Positions 53,980 through 62,453 of a stretch of 64,000 bases of DNA are shown here, one piece after another (position 1 is the first letter of the stretch; the number at the start of each line of letters is the position of its first letter). The DNA lies in NCBI GenBank assembly GCA_030837785.1, contig JAUQYA010000019.1:15268-79267 (forward strand). The letters are read 5' to 3'. This stretch comes from Albidovulum sp. (GTDB lineage: Bacteria; Pseudomonadota; Alphaproteobacteria; Rhodobacterales; Rhodobacteraceae). The notes beneath the pieces are model-generated. The model was not told the origin of the DNA, ran no database searches, and saw only the letters and a list, made by a program, of their open reading frames with translations. A program made the translations under genes and the position numbers.

Positions 53980-54437
53980 GATCCGCGCACCGCCGCCAGA
54001 ACCTCCTCGGCATGGCCCGCGACCTTCACCTTCGGCCAGACGCGCGCGATCCTGCCCGCGCCGTCGATCAGGAAGGTCGACCGTTCGATGCCCATATGGG
54101 TTTTGCCATAGAGGCTCTTCTCGCCCCAGACGCCGTAGCGTTCGCAGGTGTCGCCGCCTTCGTCGGAGACGAGGATCACGCCCAGCCCGTGCTTGCGGCA
54201 GAAGCTGTCATGCGCCTTCACGCTGTCCTTCGAAATGCCGATGACGACGGCGCCGGCATCGGCGAACGCCCCGGCCAGCCGGGTGAAGTCCAGCGTCTCG
54301 GTGGTGCAGCCCGGCGTATCGTCCCTGGGGTAGAAGTAGAGCACCACCTTCGCGGGCCTGAGCGCCGAGAGCGTGACCGGTTGCCCGCCGTCGCGGGGCA
54401 GGGTGAAGTCGGGGGCGGCATCGCCTTGGCTGAGCAT
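53976..54437 (-). CDS. bcp: Thioredoxin-dependent peroxiredoxin (Bcp/PrxQ)
   Basis: This 153-residue peroxiredoxin reduces hydroperoxides. The peroxidatic Cys is in YPRDDTPGCTTETLDF (about 38-53). The nearby resolving Cys of E. coli Bcp is absent; Cys residues in SFCRKHGLG and DTCERYG are the candidates. DSVKAHDSF, SDEGGDTCERYGVWGEKSLYGK and the end RVWPKVKVAGHAEEVL complete the family pattern. The ATG at 54437 gives the usual length; an upstream ATG (54479) lacks a ribosome-binding site. Coupled to the DUF455 gene. Confidence 0.93.
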   Translation of the reverse strand: MLSQGDAAPDFTLPRDGGQPVTLSALRPAKVVLYFYPRDDTPGCTTETLDFTRLAGAFADAGAVVIGISKDSVKAHDSFCRKHGLGVILVSDEGGDTCERYGVWGEKSLYGKTHMGIERSTFLIDGAGRIARVWPKVKVAGHAEEVLAAVRGS

Positions 54438-54566
54438 CTCTTCGCCATCCTTTCCTGTGATCCGGGCCTCGTGACCCATTCGGGTGTTTCACTGTGGCTT
54501 CGGCAAAGATAAAGGAAAGCCGCGCCGGGCGCGCAAGACTTCACCGGCGGCCGGGAGAGGCAGGGG

Positions 54567-57500
54567 ATGACCGAGACAGGGGACAGGACGGGCGAGGCCG
54601 CCGCGCCGCCGCAGCACCCGCCGCAGCACGGGCGCCAGCACGGGCCGCAGCACGGGCGCCATCCCCGGCTGTGGTTCGGCATCGCGCTGGTCGCGGTGCT
54701 GATCCTTGTCAACATCGTGCTCGGCCTGACCGGCCATGTCATCGCCGCGCCGCGCTGGGTGGTCGCCAGGGTCGAGGCGCGGGCAAACGAGGCGCTGGCG
54801 GGTGTGGTCTCGGCGAAGGTGGGCGGGCTGGAACTGGTGGTGGACCGCAGTTTCGTGCCGCATGTGCGCCTGAGGGCCGTGGGGCTTTTCGCCCCCGACG
54901 GGCGGCAGATCGCGGTGCTGCCCGATCTCCGCGCCACGCTGAAGGCCAGCCCCGTCCTGCGCGGCAGGCTGGAGCCGCGGAGCCTGTCGATCTACGGCGC
55001 GCAGATCGCGCTGAGGCGGCTGGCGGACGGCAGTCTCGACGTGACCCTCGGGCAGGAGGCGCCCGGTACCGCGAAGGCGCTGGAGCCGGCCGAGATCGTC
55101 GCCGCCATCGACCACGCCTTCGAGGCGCCTGCGCTCAGGGGCATCGAGGATATCACCGTCGAGTCGCTTGACCTGACCCTGCGGGACGACCGGTCGGGCC
55201 GGCAATGGACCGCGGCGGCGGGATGGCTCGCGCTCAGGCAGGACGACCGGACGCTCGGCATCGACCTCGGCGTCTCGGTCGAGGAAGCCGGGCAGAAACG
55301 GGGGCGCGCGCAGATCGCGTTCGCCTCCGTCAAGGGCTCGCTCGAGGCCACCGTCTCGATGCGCGTCGCGGAGGTCTCGGCGCGCGACCTTGCCGCGCAG
55401 TCGCCCGCACTTGCCTGGCTCGGGGCGCTCGACGCGCCGATTTCCGGCGCCCTGTCCACCGGCATCTCGGCCGACGGAACCTATGCCCCGCTCGACGGCA
55501 CGCTCGAGATCGGGGCCGGGGCGCTGAGGCCCACGGCCGACACGAAACCGGTGCGCTTCGACCGCGCCCGGCTCGATCTCAGCTACGATCCCGCCGGGGC
55601 GTCGCTGGCCTTTTCCGATGTCGCCATCGACGGGCCGGCGCTGCGCGTGCGCGCCTCGGCCAAGGCCTGGCTCAAGGAGTTCGACGGCGCCTTTCCCAAC
55701 GCGCTGGTGGGGCAGGTGGCGATCACCGACCTCAAGGCGGACCCCGAGGGGCTGTTCGCCGACCCTGTCGCGATCAGCCAGGGCGCGCTCGATTTCCGCC
55801 TCGCGCTCGACCCGTTCCATGTCGACATCGGGCAGCTTGTCCTGGTCGACGGCGCACACCGGATCGGCGCGCGGGGCAGCTTCACCGCCGCGCCGGCGGG
55901 CTGGGCGGTCTGGCTTGACGCCGATATGGATGCGATCACCAGCACGCGGCTGATGGCGCTCTGGCCCGTCGCGGCGGTGCCGAAGACCCGCGCCTGGCTC
56001 GAGGAGAACGTGGCGACGAGCGAGCTCTTCGACGTGAAGGCCGCGTTCCGGCTGACCCCGGGCGCCGAGCCGCGCTTCATGCTGGGCTGGGAGTTCCGCG
56101 ACACCGAGGTGCGGGTGCTGAAGACGCTGCCGCCGATCGAGGACGGTGCGGGCTATGCCACGATCGAGGATTACACCTATACGCTGGTGGTCGACCGCGG
56201 CCATGTCACCGCCCCCGCGGGCGGCAGGATCGACGTGGCGGGATCGGTGATGTCGATCCCCGACCTCAGGATCAAGCCGGCGCCGGCGCGCTTCACCCTG
56301 AAGACCGAAAGCACGATCACCGGGGCGCTGTCGCTTCTGGACGAGCCGCCGTTCGAGTTCCTGAAGAAGGCGGGCCGCCCGGTGGACATCGCCGAGGGGC
56401 GCGCGCGGTCGGTGGCGGTGCTCGACCTGACGCTGGCGCCGAAGATCCGGCCCCAGGACGTGGGCTACGCCGTCACCGCCGAACTTTTCGACCTCACCTC
56501 GGACCGCATAGCACCGGGGCGGGTGCTGACGGCGGGGCGGTTGCAACTCAGGGCCGACCGCACGGGCCTCGAGATCTGGGGGCCGGCGGTCCTGTCGGAC
56601 GTGCCGATGGAACTGCGCTGGCGGCAGGGTTTCGCGCCCGGGGAAAAGGGCCGCAGCCGTGCCGAAGGCACGATGGAACTGTCGCCCCGGACCCTCGATG
56701 CCTTCGGCGTGGCCCTGCCCAAGGCGGCGGTGAGCGGCACCGGCACCGGGGTATTCACGCTTGACCTCGCGGTGGGCGAGCCGGGCCGGTTCCACCTGAC
56801 CTCGGACCTTGCGGGCCTCACGCTCCGGATCCCGGAAATCGGCTGGACCAAGGCGGCATCGGCGAAGGGGGAGTTCGCCCTTGACGGCGCGCTCGGCAAG
56901 CCGCCCGAGATCGGCGCGGTCAGGCTGGCCGCGGCGGGGCTCCTCGCCGAGGGCGGCATCGCGCTCAACGCCGATGGCGGGCTCGGCGCGCTCCGGCTCC
57001 AGCGGGCGAAAATCGGCAACTGGTTCGAGGGGCAGGTGGAGCTGACGGGGCAGGGCAGGGGCCGGCCGCTGGCGGTCTCGGTCACCTCGGGCCGTCTCGA
57101 CCTGAGGGGGGCCACCTTCGGGCAGGGCGAGGGCGGCGCGGGTGGCGGGCCGCTCAGCGTCGCGCTCGACCGGTTGCAGGTAACGGAGGGAATTTCGCTC
57201 ACCGGCTTTCGCGGCGCGTTCGGCACCCGCGGCGGCCTGACCGGCGACTTCACCGGCCGGGTGAACGGCGAAATCCCGGTGCAGGGGGCGGCCGTGCCGA
57301 TGGCGGGCCGCACCGCGGTGCGCATCCTCGGCGACGACGCCGGCGCCGCGTTCCGGGCAGCGGGGCTTTTCACCCGGGGGGTGGGCGGCCGGTTCGACAT
57401 GACGCTGCGGCCGCGCGGAGAGGGGCGCGACTATGACGGCACGCTTTCGATCCGGCAGTTCCGCGTGACCGGCGTTCCGGCGCTTGCCGAGTTGCTCGAC

Positions 57501-57884
57501 GCCATCTCGGTCGTGGGGCTTCTGACCCAGCTCAACGGGCCGGGGCTTCTGTTCTCCGACGTCTCGGGCGATTTCCGGCTGACCCCCGCGGCGCTGGAGA
57601 TCCGCGACGGATCGGCCGTCGGCCCCTCCCTCGGCATCTCGGGCGCCGGCACCTACCGGTCCGAGGGCGCCGTGCTCGATCTTCAGGGCACGATTTCGCC
57701 GATCTACATGCTGAACGGCATCGGCCAGATCTTCTCGAAGCGGCGCGAGGGTCTCTTCGGCTTCAACTACCGCATGACCGGCGCCGCGGACGACCCCAGG
57801 GTCAGCGTCAACCCGCTGTCGATCCTGACGCCGGGGATGTTCCGCGAGATCTTCCGCTCCGAACCGCCGAAGCTCGACCAATGA
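54567..57884 (+). CDS. AsmA/YhdP-like large envelope protein (DUF3971)
   Basis: This 1105-residue protein has a His/Gln/Pro-rich cytosolic start, one membrane helix (LWFGIALVAVLILVNIVLGL, about 35-54) and a very long periplasmic part with a repeated beta-strand pattern (for example ITDLKADPEGLFADPVAISQGALDF, LVVDRGHVTAPAGGRIDVAGS, LTGFRGAFGTRGGLTGDFTGRVNGE) ending in the AsmA-like C-terminal region ISGAGTYRSEGAVLDLQGTI and SVNPLSILTPGMFREIF. AsmA-like proteins form bridge-like lipid channels between the two membranes. Its stop overlaps the queA start as ATGA. Confidence 0.9.
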   Translation: MTETGDRTGEAAAPPQHPPQHGRQHGPQHGRHPRLWFGIALVAVLILVNIVLGLTGHVIAAPRWVVARVEARANEALAGVVSAKVGGLELVVDRSFVPHVRLRAVGLFAPDGRQIAVLPDLRATLKASPVLRGRLEPRSLSIYGAQIALRRLADGSLDVTLGQEAPGTAKALEPAEIVAAIDHAFEAPALRGIEDITVESLDLTLRDDRSGRQWTAAAGWLALRQDDRTLGIDLGVSVEEAGQKRGRAQIAFASVKGSLEATVSMRVAEVSARDLAAQSPALAWLGALDAPISGALSTGISADGTYAPLDGTLEIGAGALRPTADTKPVRFDRARLDLSYDPAGASLAFSDVAIDGPALRVRASAKAWLKEFDGAFPNALVGQVAITDLKADPEGLFADPVAISQGALDFRLALDPFHVDIGQLVLVDGAHRIGARGSFTAAPAGWAVWLDADMDAITSTRLMALWPVAAVPKTRAWLEENVATSELFDVKAAFRLTPGAEPRFMLGWEFRDTEVRVLKTLPPIEDGAGYATIEDYTYTLVVDRGHVTAPAGGRIDVAGSVMSIPDLRIKPAPARFTLKTESTITGALSLLDEPPFEFLKKAGRPVDIAEGRARSVAVLDLTLAPKIRPQDVGYAVTAELFDLTSDRIAPGRVLTAGRLQLRADRTGLEIWGPAVLSDVPMELRWRQGFAPGEKGRSRAEGTMELSPRTLDAFGVALPKAAVSGTGTGVFTLDLAVGEPGRFHLTSDLAGLTLRIPEIGWTKAASAKGEFALDGALGKPPEIGAVRLAAAGLLAEGGIALNADGGLGALRLQRAKIGNWFEGQVELTGQGRGRPLAVSVTSGRLDLRGATFGQGEGGAGGGPLSVALDRLQVTEGISLTGFRGAFGTRGGLTGDFTGRVNGEIPVQGAAVPMAGRTAVRILGDDAGAAFRAAGLFTRGVGGRFDMTLRPRGEGRDYDGTLSIRQFRVTGVPALAELLDAISVVGLLTQLNGPGLLFSDVSGDFRLTPAALEIRDGSAVGPSLGISGAGTYRSEGAVLDLQGTISPIYMLNGIGQIFSKRREGLFGFNYRMTGAADDPRVSVNPLSILTPGMFREIFRSEPPKLDQ
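54609..54656 (+). repeat. 12-bp coding repeat, four copies (PQHG/RQHG)
   Basis: Four units of the type CCGCAGCACGGG (54609-54620, 54621-54632, 54633-54644, 54645-54656) encode the N-terminal PQHPPQHGRQHGPQHG stretch of the AsmA-like protein. Confidence 0.9.
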
Positions 57885-58993
57885 AACTCAGCGACTTCGA
57901 TTTCCACCTGCCCGAAGGGCTCATCGCCACGCGTCCCGTCCGTCCGCGTCCGGCGGCACGGCTTCTGGTCGTGGAGGCCGGGGGCGAAAGCGGGGGGGCG
58001 GAGGGCGAGCGCCTGCGCGACCTGCATGTCCGCGACCTGCCAGACCTTCTCGGCCCCGGCGACCGGCTGGTGCTGAACGACACCAGGGTCATCCCCGCCC
58101 GCCTTTCGGGCACGCGCGAACGGGTGACGGCGCAGGGGCCGGCGGTGGCGAAGATCGGGGTCACGCTTCTCGAGCCGCGCCCCGGTGGGCGCTGGGCGGC
58201 GCTCGTCAAGCCGCTTCGAAAGCTGAAGGAGGGCGAGACGATCCGGCTCTCCGACCGGCTGTCGGCGCGGGTCGAGGCGATCGCCGAGGGGCAGGCGGAG
58301 CTGTCGTTCAACCTCACGGGCGCCGGCTTCGACGCGGCCCTTGCCGAGGCCGGGCAGATGCCCTTGCCGCCCTATATCGCGGCGCTCCGCGCCCCCGATG
58401 CGCAGGATGCCGAGGACTACCAGACCGTCTTCGCGCGCCGCGCCGGCGCTGTCGCCGCGCCCACCGCCTCGCTCCATTTCGACGAGGCGCTTCTGGCCCG
58501 GCTCGCCGCGAAGGGCGTGGCCTTCAGCCACGTCACCCTCCATGTCGGCGCGGGCACCTTCCTGCCGGTGAAGGTGGAGGACGTGACCACCCACCGGATG
58601 CACGCCGAATGGGGAGAGGTGAGCGAGGGCGCCGCCGCCGAGATCAACGCCACGCGCGCGGCCGGGGGGCGGGTGATTCCGGTCGGCACCACGGCGCTGA
58701 GACTGATCGAGACGGCCGGCGCCACCGGCGAGGTGCGGCCCTGGCGCGGCCCGACCGACATCTTCATCTACCCGGGCTACCGCTTCCGCGTCACCGACGG
58801 GCTGATGACCAATTTTCACCTGCCGAAATCGACGCTTCTGATGCTGGTCTCGGCGCTGATGGGCAGGGAACGGATGGCGCGCGCCTATGCGCACGCGATT
58901 TCCCGGGGCTACCGCTTCTTCTCCTACGGCGACGCCTCGCTTCTTCTGCCGGCGCGCCGCGGCCCGGCGACGGAATGTCGGGTGCGGGCCTGA
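57881..58993 (+). CDS. queA: S-adenosylmethionine:tRNA ribosyltransferase-isomerase
   Basis: QueA transfers the ribosyl part of SAM to preQ1 in tRNA to make epoxyqueuosine. The 370 residues show MKLSDFDFHLPEGLIATRPV, DRLVLNDTRVIPARLSG, VAAPTASLHFDEALL, HVTLHVGAGTFLPVK and the C-terminal GLMTNFHLPKSTLLMLVSAL and YRFFSYGDASLLLP. There is a small insert (AGGESGGAEGERL) near residue 32-44. The ATG overlaps the AsmA-like stop. Confidence 0.97.
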   Translation: MKLSDFDFHLPEGLIATRPVRPRPAARLLVVEAGGESGGAEGERLRDLHVRDLPDLLGPGDRLVLNDTRVIPARLSGTRERVTAQGPAVAKIGVTLLEPRPGGRWAALVKPLRKLKEGETIRLSDRLSARVEAIAEGQAELSFNLTGAGFDAALAEAGQMPLPPYIAALRAPDAQDAEDYQTVFARRAGAVAAPTASLHFDEALLARLAAKGVAFSHVTLHVGAGTFLPVKVEDVTTHRMHAEWGEVSEGAAAEINATRAAGGRVIPVGTTALRLIETAGATGEVRPWRGPTDIFIYPGYRFRVTDGLMTNFHLPKSTLLMLVSALMGRERMARAYAHAISRGYRFFSYGDASLLLPARRGPATECRVRA

Positions 58994-59048
58994 CTGCCGC
59001 CGCCGCTTCTGCGATCCTGCCCGTCAACGCCAGCGAAAGGCCCCCTCG

Positions 59049-60293
59049 ATGCTCACCGTGCTCCGCAGTTCCTGGGCCCTTCTCCTCGGCATGACGCTCT
59101 TGATGCTCGGCAACGGGATGCAAGGCACGCTCCTCGGCATCCGCGGCGGCATCGAGGGCTTCACCACCACGCAGATGTCCTATGTCATGGCCGCCTATTT
59201 CGCGGGCTTTCTCTTCGGCAGCCGGATGACGCCCGAGATGATCCGGCGCGTCGGTCATGTGCGGGTCTTCGCGGCCCTGGGCTCGATGATCTCGGCGGTG
59301 CTGATCATGTATGCGGCCGCGCCCGACTGGATGGTCTGGGTGGTGATGCGGGTGATCATCGGCTTTTCCTTCTCGGGGGTCTACATCACCGCGGAAAGCT
59401 GGCTCAACAACGCCTCGACGAATGAAACCCGCGGCCAGGCGCTGTCGCTCTACATGATCATGCAGATGATCGGGATCATCGCGGCGCAGGCGCTGCTGAA
59501 CTTCGGCGACCCTTCGGGCTACATCCTCTTCGTCATCCCCTCGGTGCTGGTCTCGCTCGCCTTCACGCCGATCCTTCTGGCCGCGACGCCCGCGCCCGCG
59601 TTCGAGACGACCCGGCGGCTGAGCTTCGCCGCGCTCTACCGCGCCTCGCCCCTGGGCTGCGTCGGCATGTTCCTGCTCGGCGGCGTGTTCTCCGCGCAGT
59701 TCGGCATGTCCTCGGTCTGGGGCACCGCGGCAGGGCTGAGCGTGCGCGAGATCTCGATCTTCGTCGCCGCGATCTACGTCGGCGGCCTCGTCTTCCAGTA
59801 TCCGATCGGCTGGGCTTCCGACCGGCTCGGCCGGCGCCAGCTCGTGCTCTGGCTTTCCGCGCTGGGCGGCGTGGCGATGCTTGCCGCCACGGTCTTCGAT
59901 CTCGGCTTCACCGGCCTTCTCGTCATCGCGGTGATCATGGGCGGCATCTCGAACCCGCTCTATTCGCTTCTCGTCGCCTACACGAACGACTTCCTCGACG
60001 CCTCCGACATGGCGGCGGCCTCGGCCGGGCTGATCTTCATCAACGGGCTCGGCGCCATATCGGGGCCGCTCATCACCGGCTGGATCATGGCCCGGGTCGG
60101 ACCGAACGGGTATTTCCTGCTCATAGCCGTGCTGTTTCTCGCGCTGGCCGCCTATGCCGCCTGGCGGATGACGCGCCGGCGCGTGCTTCTTGCCGAACAG
60201 ACGGCGAGCTTCGCGCCACTCTCGCCGGTGGCGGGCCCGATCGCGGTCGAGGCGGCGATGGAGAAGGCGCCGGACGGCGCGCGGGGCGCATAG
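59049..60293 (+). CDS. MFS transporter
   Basis: The 414-residue protein has about twelve helices and MFS features: FLFGSRMTPEMIRRVGHVRVF (motif A-like loop), the YITAESWLNN sequence of the YcaD/UMF2-like branch, and SDRLGRRQLVLW in the second half. The substrate is unknown. The ATG at 59049 directly precedes the first helix. It starts 55 bp after queA in the same direction and may be its operon partner. Confidence 0.9.
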   Translation: MLTVLRSSWALLLGMTLLMLGNGMQGTLLGIRGGIEGFTTTQMSYVMAAYFAGFLFGSRMTPEMIRRVGHVRVFAALGSMISAVLIMYAAAPDWMVWVVMRVIIGFSFSGVYITAESWLNNASTNETRGQALSLYMIMQMIGIIAAQALLNFGDPSGYILFVIPSVLVSLAFTPILLAATPAPAFETTRRLSFAALYRASPLGCVGMFLLGGVFSAQFGMSSVWGTAAGLSVREISIFVAAIYVGGLVFQYPIGWASDRLGRRQLVLWLSALGGVAMLAATVFDLGFTGLLVIAVIMGGISNPLYSLLVAYTNDFLDASDMAAASAGLIFINGLGAISGPLITGWIMARVGPNGYFLLIAVLFLALAAYAAWRMTRRRVLLAEQTASFAPLSPVAGPIAVEAAMEKAPDGARGA

Positions 60294-60356
60294 GGCTTCC
60301 CAACGGTTCCGCTTCCTGCGAAGCTTCCGCCAGGCGTTCCAGCACGGGAGGCGGCC

Positions 60357-60959
60357 ATGTCCGAACCGGAAGCGATCGTTCACTTCTGGCTTCACGATGT
60401 CGGCGAGGGAGGTTGGTATGCCGTCGACGACGCGGTCGATGCCGAAATCCGCACCCGCTTCCTGCCGGCCTGGGAGGCGGCGCTGAGGGGTGAGCGCGAA
60501 TTCTGGCTGAACGGCCCGCGCGGGTCGCTCGCCTACCTGATCCTGACCGACCAGTTCCCCCGCAACCTGTTCAGGGCCGATGCCCGCGCCTTCGCCACCG
60601 ACGCCCGCGCCCGCGCCGGGGCAAGGGCGGCGCTGGAGCAGGGCTGGGACATGGGCGTGAAGGAGCCCGAGCGGGTGTTCTTCTACATGCCCTTCGAGCA
60701 CTCGGAGGATGCGGCCGACCAGGACCTTGCGCTCCGCTGCCTGGCCGAACGGATGCCCGAACGGGGCGGGGGATACCACCTCCACGCCCGCGCGCACGCC
60801 GAGATCATCCGCCGCTTCGGCCGCTTCCCCTATCGCAACGCGGCGCTCGGGCGTGAAGGCACCGCGGCGGAACAGGCCTTTCTGGACGCGGGCGGCTACG
60901 GCGCGATCGTGCGCGAGCTTCAGGGCGGCGCGGCGGGCCAGGCCGGGCGGCTGTCCTGA
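60357..60959 (+). CDS. DUF924 family protein
   Basis: This 200-residue helical protein shows the DUF924 pattern: VHFWLHDVGEGGWYAVDDAVD, SLAYLILTDQFPRNLFR (about 55-71), ERVFFYMPFEHSEDAADQDLAL and IIRRFGRFPYRNAALGR. DUF924 proteins have a TPR-like helical fold; the function is unknown. It is followed by lpdA after 58 bp that include a palindrome, so lpdA probably has its own control. Confidence 0.9.
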   Translation: MSEPEAIVHFWLHDVGEGGWYAVDDAVDAEIRTRFLPAWEAALRGEREFWLNGPRGSLAYLILTDQFPRNLFRADARAFATDARARAGARAALEQGWDMGVKEPERVFFYMPFEHSEDAADQDLALRCLAERMPERGGGYHLHARAHAEIIRRFGRFPYRNAALGREGTAAEQAFLDAGGYGAIVRELQGGAAGQAGRLS

Positions 60960-60977
60960 TTGCGTTGGTTCAAGAAA

Positions 60978-60995
60978 TAGTTTAAGGCTAAACTA
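60978..60995. promoter_or_regulatory. Perfect 18-bp palindromic operator upstream of lpdA
   Basis: TAGTTTA (60978-60984), AGGC spacer, TAAACTA (60989-60995): perfect 7-bp arms in an AT-rich stretch 22 bp before the lpdA ATG. The shape suits a MarR- or similar dimeric repressor. The regulator is not in the window. Confidence 0.7.
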
Positions 60996-61017
60996 CATTT
61001 CGGAACGGAGGGATGAC

Positions 61018-62415
61018 ATGGCCGCGAAGGCATTCGACATGATCGTGATCGGCGCCGGCCCCGGTGGCTATGTCGCGGCGATCCGCGGCGCCCAGCTCGG
61101 CCTTTCCGTCGCCATCGTCGAACGCGAGAACCTCGGCGGCATCTGCCTCAACTGGGGCTGCATCCCGACCAAGGCGCTGCTGCGCTCGGCCGAGGTCTTC
61201 CATCTCATGCACCGCGCCAAGGACTTCGGGCTGAAGGCGGAGGGGATCGGCTATGACCTCGACGCCGTGGTGGCGCGCTCGCGCGGCGTGGCAAAGCAGC
61301 TTTCCGGCGGCATCGGCCACCTGATGAAGAAGAACAAGATCACCGTCTTCATGGGCGAGGCGACCCTGCCGAAGCCCGGCGCGGTCTCGGTCAAGACCGA
61401 CAAGGGGCCGGAGGAGCTGACATCGAAATCCATCGTTCTGGCCACCGGCGCGCGGGCCCGCGAACTGCCGGGGCTCGAGGCCGACGGCGATCTGGTCTGG
61501 ACCTACCGCCACGCGCTGCAACCGAAGCGGATGCCGAAGCGGCTGCTGGTGATCGGCTCGGGCGCGATCGGTATCGAGTTTGCCAGCTTCTTCAACACGC
61601 TCGGCGCCGATGTGACGGTATGCGAAGTGCTGGACCGCGTGCTGCCGGTCGAGGACGCCGAAATCTCCGGCTTCGCGAAGAAGGCTTTCGTCAAGCAGGG
61701 GATGAAGATCCTCGAGAAGGCCACGGTGAAGAAGCTCGACCGCAAGCCGGGCAAGGGCGTGACCGCCCATATCGAGAAGGATGGCAAGACCGAGACGCAG
61801 GAGTTCGACACGGTGATCTCGGCCGTCGGCATCGTCGGCAACGTCGAAAACCTCGGGCTCGAGGCACTCGGCGCGAAGATCGACCGCACCCATGTGGTGA
61901 CCGACGAGTTCTGCCGCACCGGGGTGGCCGGCCTCTATGCCATCGGCGACATCGCCGGCGCGCCCTGGCTCGCCCACAAGGCCAGCCACGAGGGCGTGAT
62001 GGTGGCCGAACTGATCGCCGGCCTCCATCCGCATCCGATCAAGCCCGGCTCCATCGCCGGCTGCACCTATTGCCAGCCGCAGGTGGCCTCGGTCGGCCTG
62101 ACCGAGGCCCGGGCGAAGGACGCCGGCCACGAGGTCAGGGTCGGCCGCTTCCCCTTCATCGGCAACGGCAAGGCCATCGCGCTCGGCGAGCCCGAGGGGC
62201 TGGTCAAGACCGTCTTCGACGCGAAGACCGGCGAGCTTCTCGGCGCCCACATGGTCGGCGCCGAAGTCACCGAGCTGATCCAGGGCTATGTCGTCGGCCG
62301 GACGCTGGAAACCACCGAGGCCGAACTGATGGAGACGGTGTTCCCGCACCCGACGCTCAGCGAGATGATGCACGAATCCGTGCTCGACGCCTACGGCCGG
62401 GCGCTCCACATCTGA
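61018..62415 (+). CDS. lpdA: Dihydrolipoyl dehydrogenase (E3)
   Basis: This FAD enzyme re-oxidises dihydrolipoamide in pyruvate, 2-oxoglutarate or branched-chain dehydrogenases or glycine cleavage. The 465 residues show FDMIVIGAGPGGYVAAIRGAQ, the redox disulfide in GGICLNWGCIPTKALL, the NAD site VIGSGAIGIEFASFF, YAIGDIAGAPWLAHKASHEG and the catalytic His-Glu in FPHPTLSEMMHE. GGAGGGATGAC precedes the ATG. There is no E1 or E2 gene nearby, so the complex it serves is not clear. The palindrome upstream suggests separate regulation. Confidence 0.96.
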   Translation: MAAKAFDMIVIGAGPGGYVAAIRGAQLGLSVAIVERENLGGICLNWGCIPTKALLRSAEVFHLMHRAKDFGLKAEGIGYDLDAVVARSRGVAKQLSGGIGHLMKKNKITVFMGEATLPKPGAVSVKTDKGPEELTSKSIVLATGARARELPGLEADGDLVWTYRHALQPKRMPKRLLVIGSGAIGIEFASFFNTLGADVTVCEVLDRVLPVEDAEISGFAKKAFVKQGMKILEKATVKKLDRKPGKGVTAHIEKDGKTETQEFDTVISAVGIVGNVENLGLEALGAKIDRTHVVTDEFCRTGVAGLYAIGDIAGAPWLAHKASHEGVMVAELIAGLHPHPIKPGSIAGCTYCQPQVASVGLTEARAKDAGHEVRVGRFPFIGNGKAIALGEPEGLVKTVFDAKTGELLGAHMVGAEVTELIQGYVVGRTLETTEAELMETVFPHPTLSEMMHESVLDAYGRALHI

Positions 62416-62419
62416 CCGG

Positions 62420-62443
62420 CGGGGGCGCCGTCCCGCGCCCCCG
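62420..62443. terminator. Hairpin between convergent lpdA and nlpD-like genes
   Basis: CGGGGGCGC (62420-62428) pairs with GCGCCCCCG (62435-62443), a 9-bp stem with a CGTCCC loop, 5 bp after the lpdA stop. No T-run follows. It may end both convergent transcripts. Confidence 0.55.
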
Positions 62444-62453
62444 GAACCCCCGG

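Noticed and set aside
54489..57881. Minus-strand open frame of 1130 codons opposite the AsmA-like gene
   Set aside because: Composition is dominated by Arg, His, Gly and Pro with no family motif; it mirrors the real plus-strand gene.
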